From positions 1 to 64,000 of the IMG/VR virus record IMGVR_UViG_3300025771_000023: a stretch of 64,000 nucleotides of DNA; one strand, 5' to 3'. The DNA is from a virus. The notes below the pieces were generated by a model, which worked only from the letters and a program-made list of their open reading frames with translations, was not told the DNA's origin and made no database searches. The position numbers and the translations under genes are program-made. Below are positions 7,287-16,014 of the stretch, piece after piece (position 1 is the first letter of the stretch; every line of letters begins with the position of its first letter).

Positions 7287-8687
7287 TCACATGAGGTTAG
7301 AAACCTTAGTGCGTCTGTAGTATACGTTAGAGTTGGTGGAAATAATACCAGGATCGGAGAGAGAACCGCCCTTAGCGAATGGATTAGCGACCATGCCGTA
7401 GCGGGTCTTAAAGCCAATCTTAGGCTGGAAGGTGTTCTCGCCAACAGCACGAACCATCTGAAGAGGAACGTATGGGCAATAGAACAGACCTGCGTCATAA
7501 GGTGAAGAACCCTTATAACCAACGGTGTAATACTGAGTAGAAGCAACGTTGGCAGAATATGGGTCAATATAAACGCGGAACTTACCAGCAAGTACACCAG
7601 CGAAGGTGTTACCGGTGTCGTCTACCTGAAGGTTTGCATTGAGTGCAGGAGTGTAATCAAGTACACCTGCCATTGCAAGAGCGGAAGCAACATCAGCAGA
7701 ACAGATGATGATGTTACCCTTTCCTCTACGAGTTTGCTGAGCGATAGCGTTGGCATCGCGCTCGATTTGGAAGATCAGACCCTTGAACTTCTCAACAGAC
7801 CAACGACCATTGGAGTCAACATCAAGGTCGAAAGTACCAGCAGTAGCAACGTTTGCCTGAGCACCAGGAACAGCAGACTTATAGATGGTACGAACAACTT
7901 CGCGGTTGATTTCGGCAAGAATCTCAGTAGAGAGAATGTTTGCCAACTCGGCTTCGGCGTTCAGACCATGAATTGCCTTAAGGTCCTGAGCAAGCTCAAG
8001 TGAGTACTCAGCCTTCAGTGCGCGTGACTTGGCAGTAACGGTGACCTTCTCGATCGAGAATGCCATCTGGTTAAAGTTCTCGGACTCGCCAAGACCTTCA
8101 GCAGCATCGGTTCTCATGCCCTGACCAACGTTGTACTGATTAGCACCAGTTCCAGCGTTAGTAGATTGATCGGTTGGGCTAAGGATTGAAGGATTGCTTC
8201 CACCCTGAGCAGTAGTACCAAGACCGACAGCACCATCAACGAAACCAGCAGTCTCGTTGAATCCTGAGTCTTGACCGGAGAATGCCGAATCTACTTCGTT
8301 GTAGAAGTTCTCGCTACCAGCATTAGTCTTATAACGGGAGCGCATCGCAAAGATGAGTCCGGTAGGACCGTTCATTGGTTGGACACCGCAGATGTCGTAT
8401 GCCATCAGGTTAGGCATCGAACGTCTGATCAGAGAGATCAGAACGGGATCGAAACCTTGCAGTGCGCCAGTGGTTTGACCACCAAGACCAGCATAAGTGC
8501 CAGAAGCAGTGCTGTTGGTTGGTGCTTCGTAAAGGAACTCACGTGCCTCACGAATTGAATTTTCTTGGTTTTCGAGCAGAATTGCAGTTACATTTCTACG
8601 ATGGGAATCTTTGATAGGATCAAGACCTTCGTAGTCTAAGAGTGGGGACCACTTCTCTTGCAATTGCTCTGCATTGAACATTTGCAT
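7287..8687 (-). CDS. gp23: Major capsid protein gp23
   Basis: The main shell protein of the T4-like head, 466 residues before processing (T4: 521). The N-terminus FNAEQLQEKWSPLLDYEGLDPI is typical of cyanophage gp23. FLYE|APTN at residues 51-58 matches the gp21 protease site (L-x-E before A), giving removal of a ~54-residue propeptide. Family features follow: PVLISLIRRSMPNLMAYDICGVQPMNGPTGLIFAMRSRY, and SLELAQDLKAIHGLNAEAELANILSTEI. A GAGGT ribosome site precedes the ATG, with a second ATG two codons in. The gene has noticeably higher GC and more C/G-ending codons than its neighbours, as seen for highly expressed genes. Confidence 0.98.
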   Translation of the reverse strand: MQMFNAEQLQEKWSPLLDYEGLDPIKDSHRRNVTAILLENQENSIREAREFLYEAPTNSTASGTYAGLGGQTTGALQGFDPVLISLIRRSMPNLMAYDICGVQPMNGPTGLIFAMRSRYKTNAGSENFYNEVDSAFSGQDSGFNETAGFVDGAVGLGTTAQGGSNPSILSPTDQSTNAGTGANQYNVGQGMRTDAAEGLGESENFNQMAFSIEKVTVTAKSRALKAEYSLELAQDLKAIHGLNAEAELANILSTEILAEINREVVRTIYKSAVPGAQANVATAGTFDLDVDSNGRWSVEKFKGLIFQIERDANAIAQQTRRGKGNIIICSADVASALAMAGVLDYTPALNANLQVDDTGNTFAGVLAGKFRVYIDPYSANVASTQYYTVGYKGSSPYDAGLFYCPYVPLQMVRAVGENTFQPKIGFKTRYGMVANPFAKGGSLSDPGIISTNSNVYYRRTKVSNLM

Positions 8688-8735
8688 TTTTTTTTACCTC
8701 GTTAAAATTGTGTAAGTTTGACTATGATCTATAAA

Positions 8736-9824
8736 TCACTTTTTGGAAACTCTATGAAGAGTATTGAGATATGCACCCATGGTGCTACTTACTGAATCCT
8801 CAATCGAGTAATCAGTTTCTTCTGATAAATTTTCACTAGAGTTTCTTTGAGCACTGGTATTTGTTGGAAAATATGATTCTCTCAAGGTTACCAGTTTCTC
8901 ACGATAGCTCTGTTCACTATCAAACTCAACATTTTCAGCAAGAGAAGCGAGTTTGTCCTTCTGAGAAAGTGCAAGACCCTCAGCGACATCTGCAAAAATT
9001 ACATCAGCAACTGACTCTGCTAATCTTTGATTTAGAGCAACATTTCTTTGAATTTGCTCGTTGAGTTTTCCTTCCATTTCATCAAGTTTATCTACCATGC
9101 TCTCGATTACATCATATTTTTCTTCAGGGATTGTTACATAATGATCTTCAAAAAGTTGCTTCATTCCTACCAGGAATGATTCTGTCATTTCAGTCTTAAG
9201 ACCGTGCTCAACTGCGAGTTGATTGTCAGAAATCCATTCATCAGCAACATACTCAAGATAAGAATCAACACGCTCTACAAGACTTTCTTTAATAGTATTA
9301 ATTTCTTCTACAAGTGCATCTTCGTATGCATCTTGAAGTTGTTCCTTAACTTCTGCAACTTTAGAACGAATTGCAGATTCGAAAATAATTTTTGCTTTTT
9401 CTTGGAACTCTTCAGAAAGCTCTTCTCCTTGAAGAAGTGCCTCAACATCTTCATCGATATTAAATTCTTCTTCTACTTCCTCTTCAACAACTTCCTCTTC
9501 GGTAGTTTCTTCTTCGGAAACATATTCCTCTTCGGTAGTTTCCTCTTCAGAAACAAATTCTCCCTCTTCTTCCTCAGCAGATTCTGCAGCTACAGCCTTA
9601 GCATTAACTACATCCTTAACCTGAGCAACAGTTTTTGCGGGATCTCTCAATTTAGCTGAATCATCATCAGATCTATAATTTTCTGGAGTAGGACCACCCA
9701 AATCTTCAACCTGAGCTTGACCAGGAGTAGAAACTCTGGAAGCATCAGATTTAATTTGTTCGGCAGGTGCTGCCCCTTTGGTTACTACGTTTTCCATTTC
9801 TTGTAAATTGCTACCAACGGACAT
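8736..9824 (-). CDS. gp22: Prohead scaffold protein gp22
   Basis: The major scaffold core protein around which the prohead assembles, later degraded by gp21. The 362-residue sequence is longer than T4 gp22 (269) because of an acidic insert: residues ~84-125 are nearly all E, D, V and T with EEETTEEEYVSEEETTEEE repeats. Beyond it is a long helical coiled-coil part (IIFESAIRSKVAEVKEQLQDAYEDALVEEINTIKESLVERVDSYLEYVADEW). The C-terminus is basic (LNTLHRVSKK), as in scaffolds that bind shell protein. It lies between gp21 and gp23 and has its own late promoter. Confidence 0.93.
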   Translation of the reverse strand: MSVGSNLQEMENVVTKGAAPAEQIKSDASRVSTPGQAQVEDLGGPTPENYRSDDDSAKLRDPAKTVAQVKDVVNAKAVAAESAEEEEGEFVSEEETTEEEYVSEEETTEEEVVEEEVEEEFNIDEDVEALLQGEELSEEFQEKAKIIFESAIRSKVAEVKEQLQDAYEDALVEEINTIKESLVERVDSYLEYVADEWISDNQLAVEHGLKTEMTESFLVGMKQLFEDHYVTIPEEKYDVIESMVDKLDEMEGKLNEQIQRNVALNQRLAESVADVIFADVAEGLALSQKDKLASLAENVEFDSEQSYREKLVTLRESYFPTNTSAQRNSSENLSEETDYSIEDSVSSTMGAYLNTLHRVSKK

Positions 9825-9856
9825 TTTTCTTTAGATTTATTGTATTAATCTATATT

Positions 9857-9864
9857 TATTTATA
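9857..9864 (-). promoter_or_regulatory. T4-type late promoter before gp22
   Basis: Perfect TATAAATA on the minus strand, 33-40 bases before the gp22 ATG; an overlapping AATAAATA lies at 9853-9860. It would drive gp22 and gp23. Confidence 0.75.
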
Positions 9865-9866
9865 AA

Positions 9867-10520
9867 TTACAAATCTAAGAGGAATTGTTTGAATAATTCC
9901 AATTTATGCTCTTCAAGTTGTCTTTGACCTACGAGAGTATTAATTCTCTTCTGAGTTCTTTCTGCAAGTTGTTCGCGAAGAATACCGCCTTCCCAAACCC
10001 ATTCTTTTCCTTCCATAATTCCATTAACAAAAGCATCTGGAGCAGAAGGATCTGCAACAATGTCGGCAGCAGTTGCCAATTGGAAATCTTCGCCGACAAC
10101 TTTACAACCACTGCGATGATCTTCTCTCAAAGATCCAACACCACGAGAAGAAACTCCGAGCATTACACCTTCATCCAAAAGGGAAGATGCAATCTTACCC
10201 ATAGGAGTATTAAGAATTTGTGCCTTACCTCTAAAATTAGTTCCCTCTCGAACGAGTGAAGTAATTTTGTGAGAAACACGATCCAGATTTACGGTGGGTC
10301 CATCGGGATGACCAAGTTCTCCCAGAGCACGTCCCTTATTTACAAAGGTTTCGCAATAACGATTTACCTCACGGGAAAGTGTCTCCATTGGATACATTCT
10401 ACCGTTACGGTTTTTGAGATCACCTTGAAGGAAAACACCCTCAATGTATAATTTCTTACTGGCACCCTTGCCTTCGGTAATAATTTTTACGTTTGATACT
10501 TCTTCTGTGATGAGTTTCAT
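9867..10520 (-). CDS. gp21: Prohead core protease gp21
   Basis: This serine protease of the herpesvirus-assemblin-like S80 family cleaves gp22, gp23 and internal proteins during head maturation. It has 217 residues (T4: 212). Conserved segments are visible: LYIEGVFLQGDLKNRNGRMYP, GELGHP at 67-72 with a catalytic histidine candidate (H71; H84 is another), and GVSSRG at 122-127 carrying the serine. The C-terminus (KLELFKQFLLDL) may be a self-processing tail. It is five bases from the next upstream gene. Confidence 0.95.
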   Translation of the reverse strand: MKLITEEVSNVKIITEGKGASKKLYIEGVFLQGDLKNRNGRMYPMETLSREVNRYCETFVNKGRALGELGHPDGPTVNLDRVSHKITSLVREGTNFRGKAQILNTPMGKIASSLLDEGVMLGVSSRGVGSLREDHRSGCKVVGEDFQLATAADIVADPSAPDAFVNGIMEGKEWVWEGGILREQLAERTQKRINTLVGQRQLEEHKLELFKQFLLDL

Positions 10521-10524
10521 TTGA

Positions 10525-10797
10525 TTATCCTGTGAATCCTACTTTTGTTCCTAAGACATCTGTTCCGGTATTAACATGAACAGTATGCGATGGTTGCTTT
10601 TCTAACAATTCTGTCGTATTGGCTAACATAGTAAAAGTTCCAATCGTGGGACCAGCATTCGTTTCAGATACTGTAATTACATAATCAGTTGTACTTGGAT
10701 TTGCCAAGCGAACGACAGTAGCTTCACTAAAACTAGATCCAGCACCAACTGTATTTGGAACTTGAATTTCTGTTCCCTTTAATAAAATTCTTCCCAT
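10525..10797 (-). CDS. Small beta-rich protein in the prohead gene cluster
   Basis: A 90-residue protein (MGRILLKGTEIQVPNTVGAG, then SEATVVRLANPSTTDYVITV) predicted by eye to be nearly all beta strand, without membrane segment or cysteine. Its ATG overlaps the stop codon of the gp67-like gene (TAATG) and it ends five bases before gp21, so it is made with the prohead genes. A minor head or decoration protein is plausible by context. I do not recognise a T4 counterpart. Confidence 0.8.
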   Translation of the reverse strand: MGRILLKGTEIQVPNTVGAGSSFSEATVVRLANPSTTDYVITVSETNAGPTIGTFTMLANTTELLEKQPSHTVHVNTGTDVLGTKVGFTG

Positions 10798-10964
10798 TAT
10801 TCCTCCTCGTGTGTTGCTTCAGAGTCTGCAAATAATGATGCAGCAACCGAAGACTTTTGACTTTCAATTTTTTCTGCTGCTTTTGCGTATAATAAATTTT
10901 TAATCTGGTCAGTAACAACAGATGGAGATTCATCCGTTGCAATCAAATCGATAAGCTCTTCCAT
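10797..10964 (-). CDS. gp67: Prohead core protein, gp67-like
   Basis: A 55-residue protein starting MEELIDLIATDESPS and continuing NLLYAKAAEKIESQKSSVAA, with an acidic tail EATHEEE. The pattern resembles T4 gp67 (MEGLIEAIKS..., A-x-A-A-R-x-I-x-x-x-K-x-x-x-A, acidic C-terminus), a small prohead core protein encoded next to gp21 and gp20, the same position as here. The start is supported by a perfect late promoter 23-30 bases upstream, and the stop overlaps the next start (TAATG). It is shorter than T4 gp67 (~80) because the acidic tail is reduced. Confidence 0.75.
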   Translation of the reverse strand: MEELIDLIATDESPSVVTDQIKNLLYAKAAEKIESQKSSVAASLFADSEATHEEE

Positions 10965-10986
10965 TAAATTTTTGTCAGTATAAAGT

Positions 10987-10994
10987 TATTTATA
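10987..10994 (-). promoter_or_regulatory. T4-type late promoter before the gp67-like gene
   Basis: Perfect TATAAATA on the minus strand between gp20 and the gp67-like gene; it would drive the prohead core and protease genes. Confidence 0.75.
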
Positions 10995-11005
10995 TTTTGT
11001 TGCTA

Positions 11006-12643
11006 TTATATTTCTGGTGCCTGAGTCGAACTTGCGTCAATTTCCGGTTCCATTGGAACATCTCCCAAGTTTTGTTGTTCACTATCTTGAGGAATTGGAT
11101 TACCCATTTCATCCGTTGGGGCATTTGGATCAGGAAGTATTCCTTTTTGAATCTCATCATCAATTTGATAATCAATTTCAATAATTTCAGAATCCGTTTG
11201 TCGTAAAATTTTCTTACGAACGTATTCTGTTGAAAAATATTTTCCAATATATGGTTCAATAGTCGTAACTAAGTTTAATCTTTCAGAAAGAAGTTCAGAC
11301 TCTTTTAATTCTGAGAAATGGTTATCATACAAGAAGTCATATTGAATATGATCTTCCATGATTTCCCAATCATCTGGGGTTACTATATTTTTAAGCAGTA
11401 ATTGAGTTCTCAGCATATCATTAAACATCTGAGAAAATCTTTTTCTTAAACGTCCAACAAATTTTGAGAACTTTAATTCATCTCTTAAAATTTCTGAAGA
11501 GCGACCAAGATTGAATCCCTCATTGGCAGCAATTCTTGACTCTGGAACTCCCAAAGCTCTGTATAATTTCTTTTGGAAATACTCAATATCGGCAAGTTCG
11601 CCAAGATTTTGTCCACCAGGAAGAGTGGTAATTTCAGTACCTCTTCCGCCCTCTCTTCTTGGAAGCCAAAAATCTTCGAGCATTGACATAAATTTACGAT
11701 CATCACGAACTTCACCAGTTTGTGCGTTATAAACTAATTTATTTCTATAACGTGACATAACCTCTTTGAGGTATTGTTCTGCCTTTACCTTAGGAAGATT
11801 GCCAACGTCAATGTAGAAAATTCTACGTTCTGGTGCTCTTGATAATCTGTAAATAACAAGAGAATCTTCAATCATACGAAGTTGATTGAGAGCTTTAATT
11901 GCTTTGTGAAGATATGAAAGAACCGTTCCTTTGTTTCTATCTACTAATCCAGAGGTGCAATATGTAATAGAATCTTTTGCAATTTTAACTGTACCTTTAG
12001 ACTTTGCTCCCATATAACCAACGTTATGGGCAGGAGCAGGAGAATAAACGTAATATTCTTCTATCTTTGAATGATTTATGGGAATACTGCCATCAGAGAA
12101 ATTTCCATTTAAAGTATTATCTCCATTCTCTTTAACTTCTTGACGAACATGCTTCATCCTCATAGGATCAATGTATCTTAATTCTTTGATTCCTTCATGA
12201 GGTTTTTTAATGTCAATGACTTTTAGATAAAATAATCTCCCATCAACATACCAATTTCTAAAAATTTCGTGCGACTTTCTATCAAAATCCATCATCTCTT
12301 TGATAGACTTAAATTCCTCTCTAATTATTTGCTTTAATTTATCTCCAGCATTTACATTGGTAAGTTCTATTTCCACAGGAGAATCATACAAATCACTAAC
12401 AATTGCCTCATTAATAACATCTTCAATTGCACCATCGCATTCTGGATGCAGTGCCATTTCCCGGTAACGACGAATTAAATCGTACTCAGTTCTATAGACA
12501 CCTTCAATATCTACATACTGACCATAAAATCCGGATTGTATATAATGATCAACCCCGTCCTCATTAGTTTGAGGAACGGGGGATACTATAGAACTAGATT
12601 TTTTCTCTTTATCATCAATCGAAAAACCAAAAAGTTTCGCCAT
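11006..12643 (-). CDS. gp20: Portal vertex protein gp20
   Basis: The dodecameric portal through which DNA enters and leaves and on which the prohead initiates. The 545-residue length fits (T4: 524). Recognisable family stretches include YRTEYDLIRRYREMALHPECDGAIEDVINEAI, the segment SRAPERRIFYIDVGNLPKVKAEQYL, VYNAQTGEVRDDRKFMSMLEDFWLPRREGGRGTEI with TLPGGQNLGEL, and FQKKLYRALGVPESRI. These are the regions used in cyanophage gp20 surveys. The C-terminus is a P/Q/E-rich flexible tail. The order gp20, gp67, gp21, gp22, gp23 in transcription direction is conserved. Confidence 0.98.
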   Translation of the reverse strand: MAKLFGFSIDDKEKKSSSIVSPVPQTNEDGVDHYIQSGFYGQYVDIEGVYRTEYDLIRRYREMALHPECDGAIEDVINEAIVSDLYDSPVEIELTNVNAGDKLKQIIREEFKSIKEMMDFDRKSHEIFRNWYVDGRLFYLKVIDIKKPHEGIKELRYIDPMRMKHVRQEVKENGDNTLNGNFSDGSIPINHSKIEEYYVYSPAPAHNVGYMGAKSKGTVKIAKDSITYCTSGLVDRNKGTVLSYLHKAIKALNQLRMIEDSLVIYRLSRAPERRIFYIDVGNLPKVKAEQYLKEVMSRYRNKLVYNAQTGEVRDDRKFMSMLEDFWLPRREGGRGTEITTLPGGQNLGELADIEYFQKKLYRALGVPESRIAANEGFNLGRSSEILRDELKFSKFVGRLRKRFSQMFNDMLRTQLLLKNIVTPDDWEIMEDHIQYDFLYDNHFSELKESELLSERLNLVTTIEPYIGKYFSTEYVRKKILRQTDSEIIEIDYQIDDEIQKGILPDPNAPTDEMGNPIPQDSEQQNLGDVPMEPEIDASSTQAPEI

Positions 12644-12673
12644 TTTATAAACTTACTTGTGACCGTGTACTAT

Positions 12674-13264
12674 TTAGTTGATATCTTCTCCGCCAGCTGC
12701 CGGAGAAGTTCCCTTAATTGCTTCCCACCAGTGAATTTGCATCTCAACAGTAAATTCTTCAATTGCTTCGCTATCGTAAGAGAGATTGATTGTTGAAATA
12801 TTTGTTGGGAAAATATCATAGAAATGATATGATCTCAAAATAGTTCCATCACGATTTAACTGATGGACAAAAGCATCTGCCTGATATGTTGCAGGATCGG
12901 TAGATCCAGTGCTATCAGACAAACGATTGATGTAGTTTGCCCATTTTTCAAATGATGAACGAATAGAGAAATCGACATCATTAATGACAGTAATTGTCCA
13001 TGTTTCAAATGTTCTATCGCCAGCAAGTTTTAGAGTTCTTCCTCTAAATGCTACTTCCAATGGTGTGATATTTGAAGCAGGAAGTGCTGCTGATTTTACA
13101 AGAAATCTTGTCTTATCTAAGGTTACCGCATCAATACCAACTGCTGTTGGAAAAGCAAGTTCAACTTCAAAAAGATTACTTCTTGTACCACCGCCCGACA
13201 ACTTACTCTTGAAGTCGGTAATTTTCCTCAAGGGAATGTTATTAATTTGGTTTCTGGTTGCCAT
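12674..13264 (-). CDS. gp19: Tail tube protein gp19
   Basis: The protein that stacks as hexameric rings to make the inner tail tube. It has 196 residues (T4: 163). Typical features: NIPLRKITDFKSKLSGGGTRSNLFEVELAFP, LVKSAALPASNITPLEVAFRGRTLKLAGDRTFETWTITVINDVDF and a C-terminal FTVEMQIHWWEA. It lies between gp18 and gp20 as in T4, and its similarity in layout to the gene at 6666-7214 suggests the two share a fold. Confidence 0.94.
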   Translation of the reverse strand: MATRNQINNIPLRKITDFKSKLSGGGTRSNLFEVELAFPTAVGIDAVTLDKTRFLVKSAALPASNITPLEVAFRGRTLKLAGDRTFETWTITVINDVDFSIRSSFEKWANYINRLSDSTGSTDPATYQADAFVHQLNRDGTILRSYHFYDIFPTNISTINLSYDSEAIEEFTVEMQIHWWEAIKGTSPAAGGEDIN

Positions 13265-13286
13265 TTTTTTAGAGCCTCTAAGTTAA

Positions 13287-15698
13287 TTAAAAGTTACCGA
13301 TTACTTCTTCAAAATCAACACCAGTCTTGGTGGCAACAAAGGTCAGACCAATGAAGTTAATTGATCTTGCGGGTTTGATAAAGATATCTGCCACAAACTC
13401 ATTATTATCTATCACCGCAGCAGTGTTATTTGTTTCATCGCAAATAACAACATAATCTTGAATACCTCTATTTGACTGAACATCACGTAAGAATGGTTCA
13501 ACAACATTTACAAAGTTTGTTCTTGTAATTTCATCGTTGAACTCAAAGAGTTGATCTTTCGCAGCAGCAGAAATAGCATTCTCAAGATAGATGAACAAGC
13601 GACGGACGTTAATGCGGTCAAATGCCGATGCCTTAGCAAGTCCAGTTTTATCTCCAAAGAGAACAATACCTGCACCAGGAGAGAATACAACTGGGTTGAT
13701 TCTATTTGAATACAGACGATCTCTTTGTGCTTTTGTTGGATTGTACGCAAGTTTTACCGCGTTTAAGATAGAACCTCTTGATGTTCCTGCTGGAGAATAC
13801 CAAGGGAAGTTATTAATATCAGTACGAGCACAAATACCTGCAATATCTCCATTTAGCGGAACATATCTGAAAGTATTTGAGAAGCGATCATACATGTACT
13901 TATAACCACTATCAAATATCGCATAAGAAGATGAAGACACGGAAGCATAGAATTCAATTAATTTATTAGTAATATCTGATGCACTATAAACTGTTGTATC
14001 ACCTTGTGTTGTGGTGTCGCTCATGATAGAATCTCTACTTGGAGATACAAAAGCAACAGCATCCTTTCTCAGTTCAGCGACAGAAATAACTTTATTTGCA
14101 AGTGCCTGAGTATCTACCTTAGCCTTGGAGGCAGATCCCATAAGCAAGAAGTCTGCTTTATAGTTATCTGTAGACTCAAACAAGTCATAACCATCGGAAA
14201 GTTCTCCAATACTTGCTGTCAGAGCACCAGATTTAGTTAAGTCAGTTTTTCCTCCATAATTTGTTCCTCCTGTTAGGTCATCAGTTGAAGAACCTGCAGC
14301 ATTAAAAATAGTACCTTCTGCATCTCTATCCCAACCACCATTCGAGACAAGTGCAAAATTAGAACTATAACCTGTCTCTACAGTGTTTGCGGGAGAACCT
14401 AAACCAAAGACATATTCTGAGTTATTTGCAAGAAAACTTCTCCAGTAAGATGGACTTCCTACAGAGAACTCTGCATCTTTTGCCTTCGAAAGACTTAAAT
14501 GCTTCTCAAGAATAGTTCCTGCATTTCCACTGATAGTTCCAAGAGAGTCAATAACAACAACGTGAACTTCATCAAATCTTGAATTTCTTGCTGCTGCATA
14601 GGCAGAAGTTCCAGGTCTTGGTGCAAGAGTATTCCAATTAACACTTGATGTGGTGGTTAAACCAACTGTTTGTTGATCGAACCAATCTTGTCTTGCGGTG
14701 TAAGAAGTAGAACCATAAGAAGTTATTTCATTATTTTTAGTAATTGAAACGTCTCCCGATCCAGCAAATGCATAAACTCCGGATGGTTGATAATCTACGT
14801 CCGTTACAGTTCCTGCTGAGGATACATGAGAAAGAACTTTTACGCCTACAGAAGATGCGCCAATTTCAGTAATAATACCCTTTAAGTGACCATCAAGAGT
14901 GCTAGTTGTACCAGGACCAGGAAGAGTGGAAGATATTGCCTGTGTGACTCCATATCCAACAACCAGTGGATCGCTGACTACTGAGTTGGAACCGAAGTCA
15001 AACGTAGTAGTAATATCAACAGAAGATAGTGATGCAGTTGAAATACCAACTACATCTCCCACTGCAATTGAAGTAACTGTAGTGCCTGCAGCAACAACTC
15101 CAGCAACATCACATCTTACAATTTGCCCCAATGTTACCGATGCGGTCGAAATGCCGATTGTTGTAGCACTGCCAACTAAAGTACCACTTCTGTTAGAGAT
15201 AGCAGCAACAAAGTTAACAACTCCAGATGTATTAATTCCTGTCAGAATTTGATCTGCTTTTGAGTCAATAATTGCAACTCTTGCCCCGTTTGCCCAAGTA
15301 CCGGGGTTTCTGGCAGCAAAAACAACATTACTTAAAGTATTTTCATCATACCCTAAAGAATTGTAGTTGTCTAAACTATCAATCTTAACGCTTGATGCAG
15401 TTCCTATAAAAGCATTTTTTAATTGGGAGTCGTTTGCTCTTACAACTCTAAGTGATCCGCCATAAGAGAGATAAGAAGAAGCAACTAACCAGTTCTCATA
15501 GTGCTTATCTGTGGCATATGGTTGCCCAAAATTCTTAAGTAAACCATTCTCGTTCTCTACCAGTATTGGTACGTCTACTGGTCCCTTTGCAAAAGGTGCT
15601 ACAATAGCTCCGATTCTAGCTGAAGAAGGAGTAACTCTTCCAATAGTTAAATCAACTTCCTTTACTACAATCCCAGGAGATGCTAAATTTAATGGCAT
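13287..15698 (-). CDS. gp18: Contractile tail sheath protein gp18
   Basis: Forms the contractile sheath around the tube. The start LASPGIVVKEVDLTIGRVTPSSARIGAIVAPFAKGPVDVP and the C-terminal RLFIYLENAISAAAKDQLFEFNDEITRTNFVNVVEPFLRDVQSNRGIQDYVV are classic sheath signatures. At 803 residues it is longer than T4 gp18 (659); the extra length is in a central glycine/serine/threonine-rich part (about residues 160-330), likely an outward-facing domain. A late promoter lies upstream. Confidence 0.97.
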   Translation of the reverse strand: MPLNLASPGIVVKEVDLTIGRVTPSSARIGAIVAPFAKGPVDVPILVENENGLLKNFGQPYATDKHYENWLVASSYLSYGGSLRVVRANDSQLKNAFIGTASSVKIDSLDNYNSLGYDENTLSNVVFAARNPGTWANGARVAIIDSKADQILTGINTSGVVNFVAAISNRSGTLVGSATTIGISTASVTLGQIVRCDVAGVVAAGTTVTSIAVGDVVGISTASLSSVDITTTFDFGSNSVVSDPLVVGYGVTQAISSTLPGPGTTSTLDGHLKGIITEIGASSVGVKVLSHVSSAGTVTDVDYQPSGVYAFAGSGDVSITKNNEITSYGSTSYTARQDWFDQQTVGLTTTSSVNWNTLAPRPGTSAYAAARNSRFDEVHVVVIDSLGTISGNAGTILEKHLSLSKAKDAEFSVGSPSYWRSFLANNSEYVFGLGSPANTVETGYSSNFALVSNGGWDRDAEGTIFNAAGSSTDDLTGGTNYGGKTDLTKSGALTASIGELSDGYDLFESTDNYKADFLLMGSASKAKVDTQALANKVISVAELRKDAVAFVSPSRDSIMSDTTTQGDTTVYSASDITNKLIEFYASVSSSSYAIFDSGYKYMYDRFSNTFRYVPLNGDIAGICARTDINNFPWYSPAGTSRGSILNAVKLAYNPTKAQRDRLYSNRINPVVFSPGAGIVLFGDKTGLAKASAFDRINVRRLFIYLENAISAAAKDQLFEFNDEITRTNFVNVVEPFLRDVQSNRGIQDYVVICDETNNTAAVIDNNEFVADIFIKPARSINFIGLTFVATKTGVDFEEVIGNF

Positions 15699-15734
15699 CT
15701 TGATTACCCTCGCAATCCAAATTTGTTCTAATAA

Positions 15735-15742
15735 TATTTATT
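15735..15742 (-). promoter_or_regulatory. T4-type late promoter before gp18
   Basis: AATAAATA on the minus strand, 37-44 bases before the gp18 ATG; likely drives the sheath and tube genes. Confidence 0.6.
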
Positions 15743-15783
15743 GATTTGTCTTTTTTCAATGGGGAAACGATGCGTGAACAATA

Positions 15784-16014
15784 CTACCAGTCAGGATATT
15801 CCCATTCACATCTACATGGAACTCTTTTTCTTGTTTGTTGTATTCTTTTTATTGTACATTCTTTACATTCGTACGAATATGATGACATTGCAGATGCTCT
15901 ATCTTTTTTAGTTCTATAAAAACCATCTATTAAATTTTTTGTAAATCCACAAGATCTACACTTTCTTTCATTGAGTAATAAATGTCCTAATTTAATTTGA
16001 TCATCAAAATCCAT
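15784..16014 (-). CDS. Small zinc-ribbon-like protein downstream of gp17
   Basis: A 76-residue basic protein with two Cys pairs, C-R-S-C-G and C-K-E-C, about 30 residues apart, plus a C-R-C near the end, as in a zinc ribbon or a degenerate HNH-type fold. I choose the ATG at 16014, which overlaps the gp17 stop (TAATG); a GTG five codons earlier is also open. Coupling to the terminase suggests a DNA-binding partner in packaging, but no HNH catalytic histidines can be assigned. Confidence 0.7.
   Translation of the reverse strand: MDFDDQIKLGHLLLNERKCRSCGFTKNLIDGFYRTKKDRASAMSSYSYECKECTIKRIQQTRKRVPCRCEWEYPDW

Noticed and set aside
8700-8735. Late promoter directly before gp23
   Set aside because: The minus strand has TTTATAGATC but no NATAAATA octamer; gp23 is probably read from the promoter before gp22.
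9204-9659. Plus-strand 151-codon frame opposite gp22, rich in F, L and N
   Set aside because: It is the antisense of the glutamate-rich scaffold insert (GAA/GAG read as TTC/CTC), which creates Phe/Leu-rich false frames.
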